64,000 bases of DNA from Adiantum capillus-veneris (Eukaryota > Streptophyta > Polypodiopsida > Polypodiales > Pteridaceae): contig CM043967.1 of the NCBI GenBank assembly GCA_014529385.2, positions 79,567,278 to 79,631,277 of the forward strand, given 5' to 3'. The notes beneath the pieces were generated by a model. That model worked only from the letters and a program-made list of their open reading frames with translations. It did no database searches and was not told where the DNA came from. This document shows positions 44,929 through 55,545 of this stretch, in pieces. Numbering within the stretch: position 1 is the first letter of the stretch; the number at the start of each line of letters is the position of its first letter. Both the position numbers and the translations under genes were made by a program.

Positions 44929-45861
44929 ATGTTGAGTAATTATTTGACACTAGGAGAAAGAAGGAAGTACTTAGCAATGTTGGACAAGTTTCCAAATGTT
45001 TTCATTACCTTATATCATGAAATAAGGAGTTTTGTTGGGGATCCTATGAAGATCAAGCTAGTTGAAGGGGCAAAGCCAATACGACAAAAATTAAGAAGGA
45101 TGGATAAGGAACAAATGAATGCTTTAAAGGAAGAAGTGGATAAGCTTTTGGATGTAGGGTTCATTGTGCTAGTGGATAATGCTGAATGGGTGAGCCCTGT
45201 AGGTAGTCACCCCAAAGAAAGACGGGCGTCGGAGAGTTTGTGTTAATTACAAGCCACTAAATGCAATGACCAAGAAATATCCTTACCCTTTGCCTTTTAT
45301 TGATCAATTGTTAGATGCAGAGGCTCGTTCTGAAAGATACAATGTTTGTGATGGGTATTCAGGATACTTTCAGCTTATCTTCGCTCTTGAAGATCAAAAA
45401 ACGACTACTTTTTTCACGCCATGGGGTTTTTCTGCTTTTGTTGCCTTCCTTTTGGGTTGACAAATGGGTCGGGAGCCTTTGAAAGAAAAGTAGATTGGGT
45501 CCTTACCCCGTTCCTTGGGAAATTTGTCAAAGGATTCATTTGACGATTTCTGTGTATATAATTCAAGAAAAGAGAATGTTCAAAAGATTGAAATGACTTT
45601 TGTAAGGTATGCTGAATGCGGGGGGTCAGCTAAACCCTCAAAAATGTCATTTGGAACAGCCACGGATGAAGCTTCTTGGGCATGTTATGTCTGAAAATAG
45701 GATTGAAGCAGATCGAGATAAAGTGGAGGCTTTGTTGTTACTGTCATCTCCAAAAGATACCAGACACTTGGCCACTTTCATAAAGAAAGCTAAATATAAT
45801 GTCTCGCTTCATACCCTTGGCATCGCAGCTATTATATCCATTGCAGCAAACAATCAAGAAT
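44929..45861 (+). pseudogene. Gypsy reverse transcriptase N-terminal part, segment A
   Basis: Reads IKLVEGAKPIRQKLRRMDKE then LKEEVDKLLDVGFIVLV, YPYPLPFIDQLLDAEARSER and VCDGYSGYFQLIFALEDQKT, then (after a frameshift) GQLNPQKCHLEQPRMKLLGH. This is RT from fingers to early thumb, but the segment with YVDD is scrambled (45480-45600) and no catalytic pair is visible. It ends at the junction with the Penelope-like element. Confidence 0.82.
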
Positions 45862-45862
45862 T

Positions 45863-46254
45863 GTAATAAAAAATCATAGCGAGCGAGTCTTGCAAGAGAG
45901 GATAGAGACAAAAAGGTGGGGGGTAGGGTGGTAGAACAAGCACAGTTATACACCAAACGCGTTTTGCTATCATTAGCTCCTCAGTGGTGTAAACAAAAAA
46001 GGAAGATATGGAGGGGTATAAATAGTGAGGTGTGGTGTGGCTCAAAAAACCGTAGTGGTACCATATTTCAAGAGGGAGAGGCTAACTTCAAGATAAGTTA
46101 TTGCTCCTCCTAAGTGGGTACTTACAAAAAAGGAGGGAAAGGTGGAGAGTTATTAAGAGCATTTAAAGTAGTGAAAATTTTGTACAAGAAAGGGGCTAGT
46201 CAACAAAGGAATTTGACTTAGTATAGGGAAATGGGTGGAGTTTAGAGTGGTTGC
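45863..46254 (-). repeat. Penelope 3' terminal segment (pLTR)
   Basis: Minus-strand sequence after the RT stop. It contains a TATTTATACCCC promoter-like motif (about 46015), the hammerhead motif (45946-45993) and the arm repeated in inverse orientation at 47447-47571. Confidence 0.7.
45946..45993 (-). ncRNA. hammerhead ribozyme-like motif
   Basis: On the minus strand, stem I pairs TACACCA (45985-45991) with TGGTGTA (45948-45954), seven perfect pairs. Between them are the core CTGAGGA (45978-45984, fits CUGANGA) and a two-pair stem II GC/GC around loop TAATGATA (45966-45977). Next is AAAA where GAAA is expected, then the palindrome ACGCGT as stem III followed by the U cleavage position. A loop-free palindromic stem III implies a dimeric ribozyme. 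The G12 to A change here should disable it. The arm at 47450-47478 keeps GAAA but lost stem I. Hammerheads in Penelope terminal segments are established in the literature. Confidence 0.65.
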
Positions 46255-47457
46255 CTATAAACATGAGGCCGAAGATAGCAGAGGTAAGGTTTTATCACTT
46301 ACGGGTGGAATTCTTTTGGGGGGGGGGAAGGGGTTTTTTGGGTGGAGTTTCTTGGGCGGGGGGGGGGGGGTGGGGGGTGGGTTTGAGAGAAGGGTTCCGA
46401 TATTGGGTGCATTCATCCAACATAACAAAGGTCTAGGCAAATGTGCAAGGTCCGTATTGGATTTAAGAAGACTAGTGAGGGGTTGGTTAATGGAGCAAGA
46501 TAAGTTGAGATGACGGATAAAAGGTGAGAAAGGAATCTTGACGATGGTAGGAGAAGGTTTGGTATTGGACAGATTTTGAAGGAGAGAAGGTCTTAGATCG
46601 TAGAAAAGGTAGAGAAAGCAAGATTTCAATAGGGGGGAGGGATACCCTTTTGCTCTGAGCCTAGAATAAAAAAGGTTACGAATAGAGATAAAGCCTGAGA
46701 GAGAGCTTTCCCTAATAATGTACCTCTTAAGCTCTGAGAGAATAAAAGCAATCTTTTGGTGAGTAGGGTGCCAAGATTGCCAAGGGATATAGTTGTAGGA
46801 GTTTAGGTTTTTTTGGTGACAATGGGTGTCAAGGATACCATAAGCGGTAAAAGAGGGTCCCTTGAAAAAGTGGATGTCTAGAATAAAGGATTCTTGAGAA
46901 GAGATTGAAAGGGAAATTTTGATATGCTCTTGGAGAGGGTGCCTATACTCTTGGAGGAGTTTGATTAAGCTAGAGCGAGGACCGTCCCAGATTCCGAAGG
47001 CATCGTCTACAAATATTTTGAAGTAAAGAAGGGAAGGGGAAGACAAGAGATTCATGCCTTCTTCTAAGAAGCAAAGGAAAAGGAAAGCATATACAACTGC
47101 GAAGTTTGACCCCATAGCGGTGCCCTTAATTTGGTGCCAAAGTTCTCCATTGAAAGAGAGATAATGGTGGTTGAGAATAAGAGAGGCTAAGGATAAGATG
47201 AAGTTGACCTTAGGGGAAGGGAAGAAACCTTGGATGGAACTTTTAAGGGCAAGGAGGCCTTCGCGGATTGGGATACTAGGGTAGAGAGATTCAACATCAA
47301 AGGTGAAGAGGTTAATGTTGGGAGGGAAATTAGTAGAAGCTAAGTCTAAAATAAGAGAGTGAGAGTCTTTAAGGTGCTGTGTTTTGGACAGAAGAATGGG
47401 GTAAAGTTGGGCATGGAGCCACTTAGAGGCGTTCTCTAAGATGTATCCACTGAGGAG
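46255..47457 (-). CDS. Penelope-like reverse transcriptase (5'-truncated frame, endonuclease-deficient)
   Basis: An unbroken frame of 400 codons that enters from the arm without its own start; the first Met is at 47115. Motifs in order: FTFDVESLYPSIPIREG, LSFNGELWHQIKGTAMGSNF (the GTAMG block), YFKIFVDDAFGIWDG with the catalytic DD, and FILDIHFFKG. Then come NSYNYIPWQSWHPTHQKIAF and FYSRLRAKGYPSPLL, a tail typical of Penelope-family RT. The C-terminus is Pro-rich with no GIY-YIG domain. It would synthesise cDNA from the element RNA at chromosome ends or nicks. The open frame contrasts with the dead Gypsy copies around it and suggests a young insertion. The missing N-terminus is usual 5' truncation. 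Confidence 0.85.
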   Translation of the reverse strand, partial: LLSGYILENASKWLHAQLYPILLSKTQHLKDSHSLILDLASTNFPPNINLFTFDVESLYPSIPIREGLLALKSSIQGFFPSPKVNFILSLASLILNHHYLSFNGELWHQIKGTAMGSNFAVVYAFLFLCFLEEGMNLLSSPSLLYFKIFVDDAFGIWDGPRSSLIKLLQEYRHPLQEHIKISLSISSQESFILDIHFFKGPSFTAYGILDTHCHQKNLNSYNYIPWQSWHPTHQKIAFILSELKRYIIRESSLSGFISIRNLFYSRLRAKGYPSPLLKSCFLYLFYDLRPSLLQNLSNTKPSPTIVKIPFSPFIRHLNLSCSINQPLTSLLKSNTDLAHLPRPLLCWMNAPNIGTLLSNPPPTPPPPPKKLHPKNPFPPPKRIPPVSDKTLPLLSSASCL

Positions 47458-47571
47458 CTAATGATAGCGAAACGCGTTTAATGTATAACTGTGCTTGTTC
47501 TACCACCCTACCCCCCACCTTTTTGTCTCTATACTCTCTTGCAAGACTCGCTCGCTATGATTTTTTATTAC
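47447..47571 (+). repeat. inverted Penelope arm with partial hammerhead core
   Basis: Matches 45863-45988 in inverse orientation. It contains CTGAGGA, stem II GC/GC and an intact GAAAC (47450-47473), but the flanking stem I strands do not pair because one side is RT-coding sequence. Confidence 0.8.
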
Positions 47572-47976
47572 AGTTTTTCGCAGCTTTATGGCGTTTCCTT
47601 CCTATAGTGTGGTGTGTGCAAGGCTATAGAGGTTCTCGTTTTCCTTATTGTTTGAACGCTAACATCATTTTGGTGCCCCCACGGAAGGGCAAGTGCTCCT
47701 ATTCTCCAATTCTTGTGAAATATGTCTATTCTGCAGGCAGTGAATGTAAAAGGGATGTGGGTCCTTATGGACAACTGCCTATGTATGTGAAAATTGTGGA
47801 CAACACTTGAGGCGGTCGTACAATTGGATTGCAGCCTTTGGAGGGTCATGAGGTTTTGTGAAGCCTAGCATTAGGGCCCGGGTTCCCTAGTGTGAGGTGA
47901 ACTAGGTACTAGAGAGATCCATGGACATCCCTTGCGTTTTCCACGTCACATGTAAATGTTTTTGTTGCAATCAAAC

Positions 47977-49239
47977 ATGGAGGATGAGATCCCACAGTTT
48001 CATGGATTGCCTAATTAAAATGCATAGACGTTTTCTGAAAAGTTGGAAGGCAATTGCTTGCTGCACAATATACTAGACCAAGCTATATTATTGCGGCTGC
48101 TGCAATATAGTTTACAGGATGAGGCAAAAGTTTGGTTACACTATTTTGAGGAGTTGATGCAGACACAAAATCCAGGGGTGGTTTTGGACTACAATGGCAT
48201 GAAGCAAGATTTCCCGACACAATACCTATCCATCAAAGTACGTGATGAAGTTTGGCATGAAATTTTGGGGTAGACCCAAAGGTCTAATCAAAGTGTTGAT
48301 GATTTTGTCATGCAGTTCACCCGTTTATGGGATAAATGGACCTGGGCTTTGGGAAATGAGATCCCTCCATCTATGTTAAAGAAGGACCGTTTTGTGGCAA
48401 ACCTAAAAGAAAGTCTGAATTTCAAAGTTGAGCTAAAAAGACTTGTCACCTTCGAGGAGGCAGTTGACATTGCCAAAGAGAAAGAATGGAAAGCTCAAAG
48501 GATTAATGAATACGGAAAAGTGGTAGATGAGCAAAATAATGGTAGCCAAAAGGAGGAGAGTCAGGAAGAAGCTCGAGGACAGCTTGTTCAAAGGGATGCT
48601 AATATCGAACACTTACAAGGAAAAATGTAAGACATGATGACCATGATGCAAGAATTACAATTTGGTGTTCTTGGTGGTGGAGGTGGTCGTGGTCATGGAC
48701 GTGGTAGAGGAACGGCTTAGGCATGTGAAGCTCAGCCTAATGCAAATGCTGGTTGTGGACAAGGCGGTTTTGAGCCACAGAGGAGGTTAATCCCCACTTG
48801 TTATAATTGTGGTGAACTTGGTTATATTAGCACTTATTGTTCAAATCTAGCAAGGATGGGAGGGGATATGTTTCCACTTCCTCAACAAATTCCTAACAGA
48901 GCTAGTGATTATGCATTGGATATGTGGGAAGATCAAGGTACGAGACAGGAAAATCAAGCCTCAACCTCTGGTGGTCATGTGGGTATTGTGCGAGTCAAAA
49001 AAAAAGAAGCAGATGTGATGCCAGTAGGCAAAAGAGAGGGGGAAGGCTATGCAGCACCACGGCCTAGAAGAAAGAAAGGGAAGGAGAAAGAGGGTGAAGA
49101 TGCGAAAGTTAAGAGAAAGAGAAAGACTCCTAGACGATTTGAAGTGGTGATATACGGTTTAAAGGAAGACTTGATTGGGAGGAAAGTAGATTGTACATTT
49201 GGACACTTAATGAATATCGTGCTCAGACTTAAAAGGTAA
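47977..49239 (+). pseudogene. Gypsy Gag and linker, segment B
   Basis: ATG 47977. It is like segment A but keeps CAG (Gln) in ELMQTQN and an intact last Cys in the knuckle CYNCGELGYISTYC (His to Tyr remains). Gag and linker are joined in one frame from 48856 to 49239. Stops shared with A (NA*TFF, LG*TQR) predate the duplication. Confidence 0.8.
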
Positions 49240-49251
49240 TGGAAGTCATTA

Positions 49252-49473
49252 GTGAATGCAGAGAAAGAGTGGGAGCATGGACAAGTCAGAGTGTTGTCTG
49301 TCGGGGGAGAGTTTTGCGGGGGAGAGTTTTGTCCTATGGTGAACGCTTGGCACAAAGGTGTGGGCATGGGAGCAGCCTACATTGATGGAGGTGCTCAAGT
49401 TTGTGTGATCACACAGTCATGTGTCGAGAGACTAGGTCTTATTACATGCGGAAGCTCTCGGTTTTGGATTTGA
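49252..49473 (+). pseudogene. Gypsy aspartic protease, segment B
   Basis: Frame with GMGAAYIDGGAQVCVITQSC; catalytic triad DGG as in segment A. Ends in TGA at 49471. Confidence 0.72.
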
Positions 49474-49969
49474 CTAGCAAACCATGCCAAAGTGAAATGT
49501 TTGGGAATGATCAAGAATTTGAAAGTGGAAGTCTTTAACGTGAAGGTTATGGTAAGCTTTCATGTTATGCCAACAGCTCATCTGGGAGCCTTTCCTCTCA
49601 TTTTGGGATGACCTTGGTTGAGGGTTGTTGGTGTCGTGCAAGATTGGTGCAAGGGCACAATGGGTGTGCATGACAAGAAGTGTGAAAAGAGAGTGTTTGA
49701 TATGACTACCAAACAGCCTACGGCACTTGAGGATGTGAGTGAGAATGATGAGTCCGAAACTACTAGTGACGATAGTTCTGAAGACTAAGGAAGTATCACT
49801 ACTTCTGAGGGTGAAGTGTCATTCTTGTTGTTGGATGAGGATCAGAGAGAAGTTAGTGAGGTGCTGCAATTATCATGGAAGTTTTAATGCTTCAAGCGGT
49901 TTAGAGCAACTGGAAGAGTTGATGCATCCAAAACAAGAATTACTAGTGAAGAAAGAGTAAATTCAAAAT

Positions 49970-50903
49970 ATGTTGAGTAATTATTTGACACTAGGAGAAA
50001 GAAGGGAGTACTTAGCAATGTTGGACAAGTTTCCAAATCTTTTCATTACCTTATATCATGAAATAAGGAGTTTTGTTGGGGATCCTGTGAAGATCAAGCT
50101 AGTTGAAGGGGCAAAGCCAATACGACAAAAATTAAGAAGGATGGATAAGGAACAAATGAATGCTTTAAAGGAAGAAGTGGATAAGCTTTTGGATGTAGGG
50201 TTCATTGTGCTAGTGGATAATGCTGAATGGGTGAGCCCTGTAGGTAGTCACCCCAAAGAAAGACGGGCGTCGGAGAGTTTGTGTTAATTACAAGCCACTA
50301 AATGCAATGACCAAGAAATATCCTTACCCTTTGCCTTTTATTGATCAATTGTTAGATGCAGAGGCTCGTTTTGAAAGATACAGTGTTTGTGATGGGTATT
50401 CAGGATACTTTCAGCTTATCTTTGCTCTTGAAGATCAAAAAACGACTACTTTTATCACACCATGGGGTTTTTTTGCTTTTGTTGCCTTCCTTTTGGGTTG
50501 ACAAATGGGTTGGGAGCCTTTGAAAGAAAAGTAGATTGGGTCCTTATCCCGTTTGTTGGGAAGTTTGTCAAAGGATTCATTTGACGATTTCTGTGTATAT
50601 AATTCAAGAAAAGAGCATGTTCAAAAGATTGAAATAACTTTTGTAAGGTATGCTGAATGCGGGGGGTCAGCTAAACGCTAAAAAAAGTTCATTTGGAACA
50701 GCCACGGGTGAAGCTTCTTGGGCATGTTATTTCTGAAAATAGGATTGAAGCAGATCGAGATAAAGTGGAGGCTTTGTTGTTACTGTCATCTCCAAAAGAT
50801 ACCAGACACTTGGCCACCTTCATAAAGAAAGCTAAATATTCTGTCTCGCTTCATACCCTTGGCATCGCAGCTATTATATCCATTGTAGCAAACAATCAAG
50901 AAT
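49970..50903 (+). pseudogene. Gypsy reverse transcriptase N-terminal part, segment B
   Basis: The same motifs as in segment A (YPYPLPFIDQLLDAEARFER, VCDGYSGYFQLIFALEDQKT, VKLLGHVISENRIEADRDKV) with the same frameshifts. Truncated at 50903. Confidence 0.82.
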
Positions 50904-50938
50904 GATCCCTTGGGATGGTCTTGTTGTAACTCTTACAT

Positions 50939-51443
50939 TTGCAAAGCTTAACAATCAAGTGATTTTGCCTATGTTGTGTACAATTTTTATTGATTTACTT
51001 TCATCAATTTACTTTTGTTAGTTTTGTATCTTTATCCTGCAAACAATACTATGGATGATGGAGTTAATGGTTATATTGTCTTGTGGGTGACTACTTTGAG
51101 TCTATACCTAAGCTTACACTTTCTTTCAAAGGTGAATCTGGGCCTATCTTGGATTCATTTAGGTTTACTCTATTATTGAAACATTCAATATGGTTGATGG
51201 TTGGCAGAGCAGTCAATGCCTTGCCACGAGAATTTTTTACTCTCGGAGGTCGCTATAAGCGTCTCTATATAAGGATCTGCAACATCGCTATATGCGTCGC
51301 TATAGAGATGGCTATAGCAACCCATATAGCGATGCTCATAGCAACGTTACTGTAACGACGCTATTAGCGACACTAGGGAGTATAAAAACCCAACGTATTT
51401 CCATCGCGAAAATCGTCACAAGTGCACACAACCTCTTGTAGTG
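50939..51443 (-). mobile_element. CACTA terminus fragment
   Basis: Aligns in inverse orientation with 10414-10505 plus 13943-14365 (that is, without the LTR element nested there). It ends at ACCTCTTGTAGTG (51443). Only this end is present; it is joined to Gypsy segment B on the left. It independently confirms the empty site of the 10506-13942 insertion. Confidence 0.85.
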
Positions 51444-52250
51444 GCTTTCGAGTGCAATCTCTAGAAGAAGTACAAACTGTACTCGCCAAAGCAATATTCT
51501 TCACTGGAAGTCCTTTGGTCATGGTAGACAGCAATCATTGGAAGGTTGCTTGGAAGAAAATTGGTGAGTTTGGCCTGGGATTTTCATCTCCCTCTTATCA
51601 CACGATACAAAATGTTTTCTTGGCCAAATGTTACATCGAAGTCAAAGAGCGTGTTGGCAAAATAATACTTGGGAATATTTCCCTTTTAGGATGCACAATT
51701 GTGAGTATGGCTAGTCAAATATTCAAAGAAGACTACTCATCAATGCAATGCTGGTTTGTCCAAGGGGATAAGCGTTTATAAAGGCGATTGATAGTTTTAG
51801 TGCAATTAAAAGTGGAAAATACATTTGTGAGGTCTTGATTAAAGTAATTAAAGAAACTGTTGTTGAACATGTCGTTTAAGTAGACAAGACTCATGGAAGA
51901 CAACATTCAAAATGGTTCTCAAGATGCTATGTGGCAAAGATTTTGTAATAACCTATTCATGTTGTTCAAGTGAAAAAGACTTTGCAACAACCTACTTTTG
52001 TTCTTCAATACACGCACAAAGTCCCTTTGTGTTGCTCCATGCTTGCACATTTTTTGCTTGAAGCCTTACACAAGACACTGAAGTCAATTAAAATACCAAA
52101 GAGCGGAGAAGAGTTGTTTGTGAAATAGTTCATCACGACAATGCTGATGAACATAGAGTCCACATTAGCCACTTAAGTTAATGTTTTTGCAATTTTTAAA
52201 TTGCTAAGAATGCAGAAGAGAAATTTCCTTGCTACTAAGAATCAATCAAA
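51444..52250 (+). pseudogene. hAT transposase fragment
   Basis: Begins inside the coding region right after the CACTA end, with FRVQSLEEVQTVLAKAIFF then LVMVDSNHWKVAWKKIGEFG, matching the transposase at 27226 and earlier. After GCTIVSMASQ it decays through frameshifts. It lacks both TIRs. Confidence 0.75.
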
Positions 52251-52289
52251 GGCAGTTGCCAATGGAAACGCACTTATCGCTCTTTCGGT

Positions 52290-54130
52290 GTCTGGAAATT
52301 TAGAGAATGTATTACTAAATGTGCAGATACAAGATAATATGTCCCTAGAATGATGAGTGTATTTACAAAACACAAGGGAAAAAAACATCCTAGTGAGGGA
52401 AAAAAGTGCCCTAATGGTCTTAAATGTACATGGCAACAAATCTCCCCTAGAAGTAATGTGGTGAACAATAGCTAGCACATACATTATAAGGAAGTGCCAT
52501 GCCCTATGGACATGATCAATTCACAAAGGGAACCAAGACCAAAGCTTTGCGAAAAGCTTCAAATGTCTCACAAAGCAATGCCTTTGTGAACACAATAGAG
52601 AATGTATTACTAAATTTACAAATACAAGATAAGATGGTCCCTAGAGTGATGGACATATATACAAATCACATGGAAAAAAAATCTCCTAGTGAGTGAAGAT
52701 GTGCCTCAATGTCTTAAATGTGGTCACACACATCACTACCGTAGAATGGTAGCAAATCTTCCTTAGAAGTGATGCAATGAACAATACCTCTCACATAGAG
52801 TATAAGAAATTCCCATGCCCTATGGACATGATCAATCCACAAAGGGAATCATACTCAAAGGTTTCTGAAAAGCGTTAAACATTTCATAAAGAAATGCCTT
52901 TGTGAACAGATCTACAAGGTTGTCTTGTGCTAGCTGATCTCTCCAATTGGGAGTATCTCCGTAACATAGTGATAATGCACCTTGATGTCTTTTGTGCAAG
53001 CAAGAAAAATTGGGTTTCTCACAACTGCCAATATGCTTTGATTTTCAATATAGATGAGAGTGCCACACTCTTGTGCAGCTCACAAATCATCCATAAGGTG
53101 TGTGAGCCACAAACACTCAACTCTGGCTATGAAATCTACCTTGTACTCAACCTCACAACTAGAAATGACCACAATAGGTTACTTCATCTTGCTCAACCAT
53201 GATAAACATGAACTATCCAGCATGCAACAAAAACCACATGTGGACACTCATTTGCCATAGCAACCAATCAAACCCAAATAAAAAAAGCATGTAAGTATGG
53301 TGGCAATGATCCCCCTTGGGATAAAAAAACCCAAGATGCATAGCTCCACTCAAGTAGTGAAAGATCCTTTTAATAGCCTACCAATGCTTGGACCCTAGGC
53401 TATGCATAACGTTGCTCACTTGTGAGATTGCAAATTGAACATCTAGCCTATAATATCTACATAAATAAGGAAAAAAATAATTGTTTGGTAGAGAATCATT
53501 TTTAGTTTTTCCATCATCATGTAGGATTAACCTCAAAACATATTTCCATAGGGGTGGTAATTGGTTTGTAAATCCAGTTTAGCAAAGTTTGGACATACTG
53601 ACATAGTGAAATTTGCACATACTGACATAGTGTTATACCCTTATCATAATTCTTCACTTCAATGACCATTATGGTGCAAAAACTTTCCAAATTCTCTATT
53701 TCAAATGTGGAATTTAAATTAGCTACAAACTTAGCATTATGTGTCTCATTTAGATCAATGATTAGTAGATCATTCGCACAGAAAACAACAATAGTATACA
53801 TGTACACATCCACATGTTTTATACAAAGTTCTCTCAATTGGGCTATTTTGAAAGCCACATGAAATCAAATAATTACCCATTTTCTCATACCAGGAATAAT
53901 AATATTTCTTTAGACCATAATGCTCACATTTGCACACTTTTTTTCCGTGTTCTTTCTTGACAAAACCATGAGGTTGCATTACATACACTTCCTCATACAA
54001 GTCATCATTCAAGAAAGTGGTTTTAATGTTTGACTTATGTACATCCTATCCAAAATAAGCTACCAATGCACAAATCAAATGAAATGAATAGTAGTCATAC
54101 AACAAGTGGGAGCACCGGTTTGTTCATAAT
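52290..54130 (-). pseudogene. Copia retrotransposon remnant (3' LTR, RNase H, RT)
   Basis: Minus-strand, diverged relative of 32618-34230. LTR-like sequence occurs twice in tandem (52300-52440 and 52590-52780; shared GAGTGATG...TATATACAA phrases). RNase H traces lie at about 53000-53260. RT pieces follow with VFCANDLLIIDLNETHNAKF (53517-53858; YVDD reads CAND) and LYEEVYVMQPHGFVKKEHGK (53770-54012). It breaks at 54130 where the second hAT copy is inserted. Confidence 0.78.
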
Positions 54131-54863
54131 CATGGATTTCATTGACGTAATCACGATCGTGTACATTGATAACTCTAGTATTTACACAATAAAATCACGT
54201 GATCACATTACTTGTTAACGTGACTTTGATTATGACTTGCAACAACCCATAGAGCTGGTTAGGCCACCAGAGTTTTGATTTTTCCCGGCGGATCCCGTCG
54301 GGCTTTTTCATTTTTCCAACAGGCCTACCGGGAAAACGAAAAAGCTCGATGGGAGTAGTATTATATAGTAGATAGTGTGCTTACTGCGGTCCTTTAGCTA
54401 GGAAAATCCTTGGGGAGTGTATCCGGGTGCCAGGTATAGTCATCTCCTTGTGAATTGACCTAAGGTTACAAGTCACAAGTCCTTTTTTTGGGCCGAACGT
54501 GATTCTTAATTCGGTAACCAATTCTTAAAAAAATTAATTTCTTTATCGAACATAAAGGTACGAAACCAAAACAATTAAAAATTTGGAGAGTCATGCTCAT
54601 TGCGACAAAGCCATTGGTCCAAATGAGGGTTGTAATTGGTTTTAGAAGACGAGCACATGTAAATGACGAGTCGATATTCAAGGGTTGGATGTACTACACT
54701 AGTGTACTGGGCATATAAAGATCCTTGAAGTCTTGTATCTTTTACAATCACAGATTTGAGTTGATATACATTGTCACTCCACAATATAAGAGCTATAATC
54801 CTTAATTGGGTGGAAATAGATTTTATATATTGAATTGGTTGCATAAGGGGACTACAATCCTTT

Positions 54864-55169
54864 ATGTACAAGTATGTTCACAACACTATTTGCAACAGAC
54901 TATTAGCAGACAGAGCAAAAAAATTAGTGTATATGTTTTGCAACGAAAAGATATTGAATCACATCAAAAGTGCTGGCTATGAGGAGGAAATGCCAACCCG
55001 GTTGTATGATTGTCAAAATGAAGATGAAGAACAGCTCAACGTTGGTGTATCTCAATGCACTATAGACAAAATAGAAGAGAATCTAATAATAGATGTGGAG
55101 GTTCAATTACAAAGAGATCCACAACACTCAGATTTAGAACCAGATAAAAACTTCACAGATTCAATATAG
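54864..55169 (+). pseudogene. hAT transposase C-terminal fragment
   Basis: The 101-codon frame begins MYKYVHNTICNRLLADRAKK and continues LVYMFCNEKILNHIKSAGYE, the NRL...R...LV....N pattern of the hAT dimerisation region, then an acidic tail to TAG. This is the part missing from copy 1. The N-terminal and catalytic regions were deleted at about 54861. Confidence 0.68.
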
Positions 55170-55399
55170 CTTGAGTGTAGAATGAAGATCGTGTCAAAGA
55201 ACATTGTAAAAGACCTTGTATTCAATGTGTTCTGATCATATACAACGCTTCATATTTGTGATTATACATAGTTTGTCGATCTCAATTGTGTTGGTCTGAA
55301 GCATCATCTTGGGCACCGAACAGATTTTTAATTGTGCTAGGGGTATCTTGGTGGGCTTTCTGATTTTATACTCATTTGCCATGCCAAACATAATATATA

Positions 55400-55545
55400 G
55401 TCCTTGTGGAATATCTTGTGAACAAATTTCACATCGACTACTATTTTGCATTAAACGAATAAGATAGATGAAGTGATAATAATGACCACATGTCAATGTA
55501 TAATTTTCACTCCATCCATCAAAATTCTTGTAGCAAACTGGACAT
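55400..55545 (-). pseudogene. RING-like zinc finger of the hAT cargo gene
   Basis: The minus-strand reading gives CPVCYKNF, then TLTCGHYYHFIYLIRL and SSRCEICSQDIPQG. The order C-x2-C, C-x-H-x2-H, C-x2-C is that of a RING finger. One expected Cys after the second His is Tyr (TAT for TGT, one transition). RING domains recruit ubiquitin-conjugating enzymes; whether this one did is unknown. It lies downstream of the coiled-coil segment in the same orientation, with stops between. Confidence 0.62.

Larger units (their letters stand above)
42532..45861 (+). mobile_element. Ty3/Gypsy segment A (gag-protease-RT part)
   Basis: Plus strand, nearly identical over 3.33 kb to 47573-50903 and in the same orientation. 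It runs from inside the LTR to the RT palm and breaks at AACAATCAAGAAT, the same point as segment B. RNase H, integrase and 3' LTR are absent. Where A and B differ, A often has the extra stop. Confidence 0.85.
45863..47571 (-). mobile_element. Penelope-like retroelement with inverted terminal arms
   Basis: A minus-strand RT frame of 400 codons is enclosed by inverted arms (45863-45988 and 47447-47571) of about 125 bp, both ending TAATAAAAAATCATAGCG. Partial inverted copies of the long terminal segment are a known Penelope feature. The arms hold a hammerhead-type motif. No GIY-YIG endonuclease was found after the RT. The element sits exactly at the junction of Gypsy segments A and B. Confidence 0.82.
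47573..50903 (+). mobile_element. Ty3/Gypsy segment B (gag-protease-RT part)
   Basis: Second, nearly identical copy of 42532-45861, offset 5041 bp. It starts at GTTTTTCGCAGC inside the LTR and breaks at the same AACAATCAAGAAT point. The shared breakpoints mean the two arose by tandem duplication or a rearrangement of one insertion, not by two separate insertions. Confidence 0.85.
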
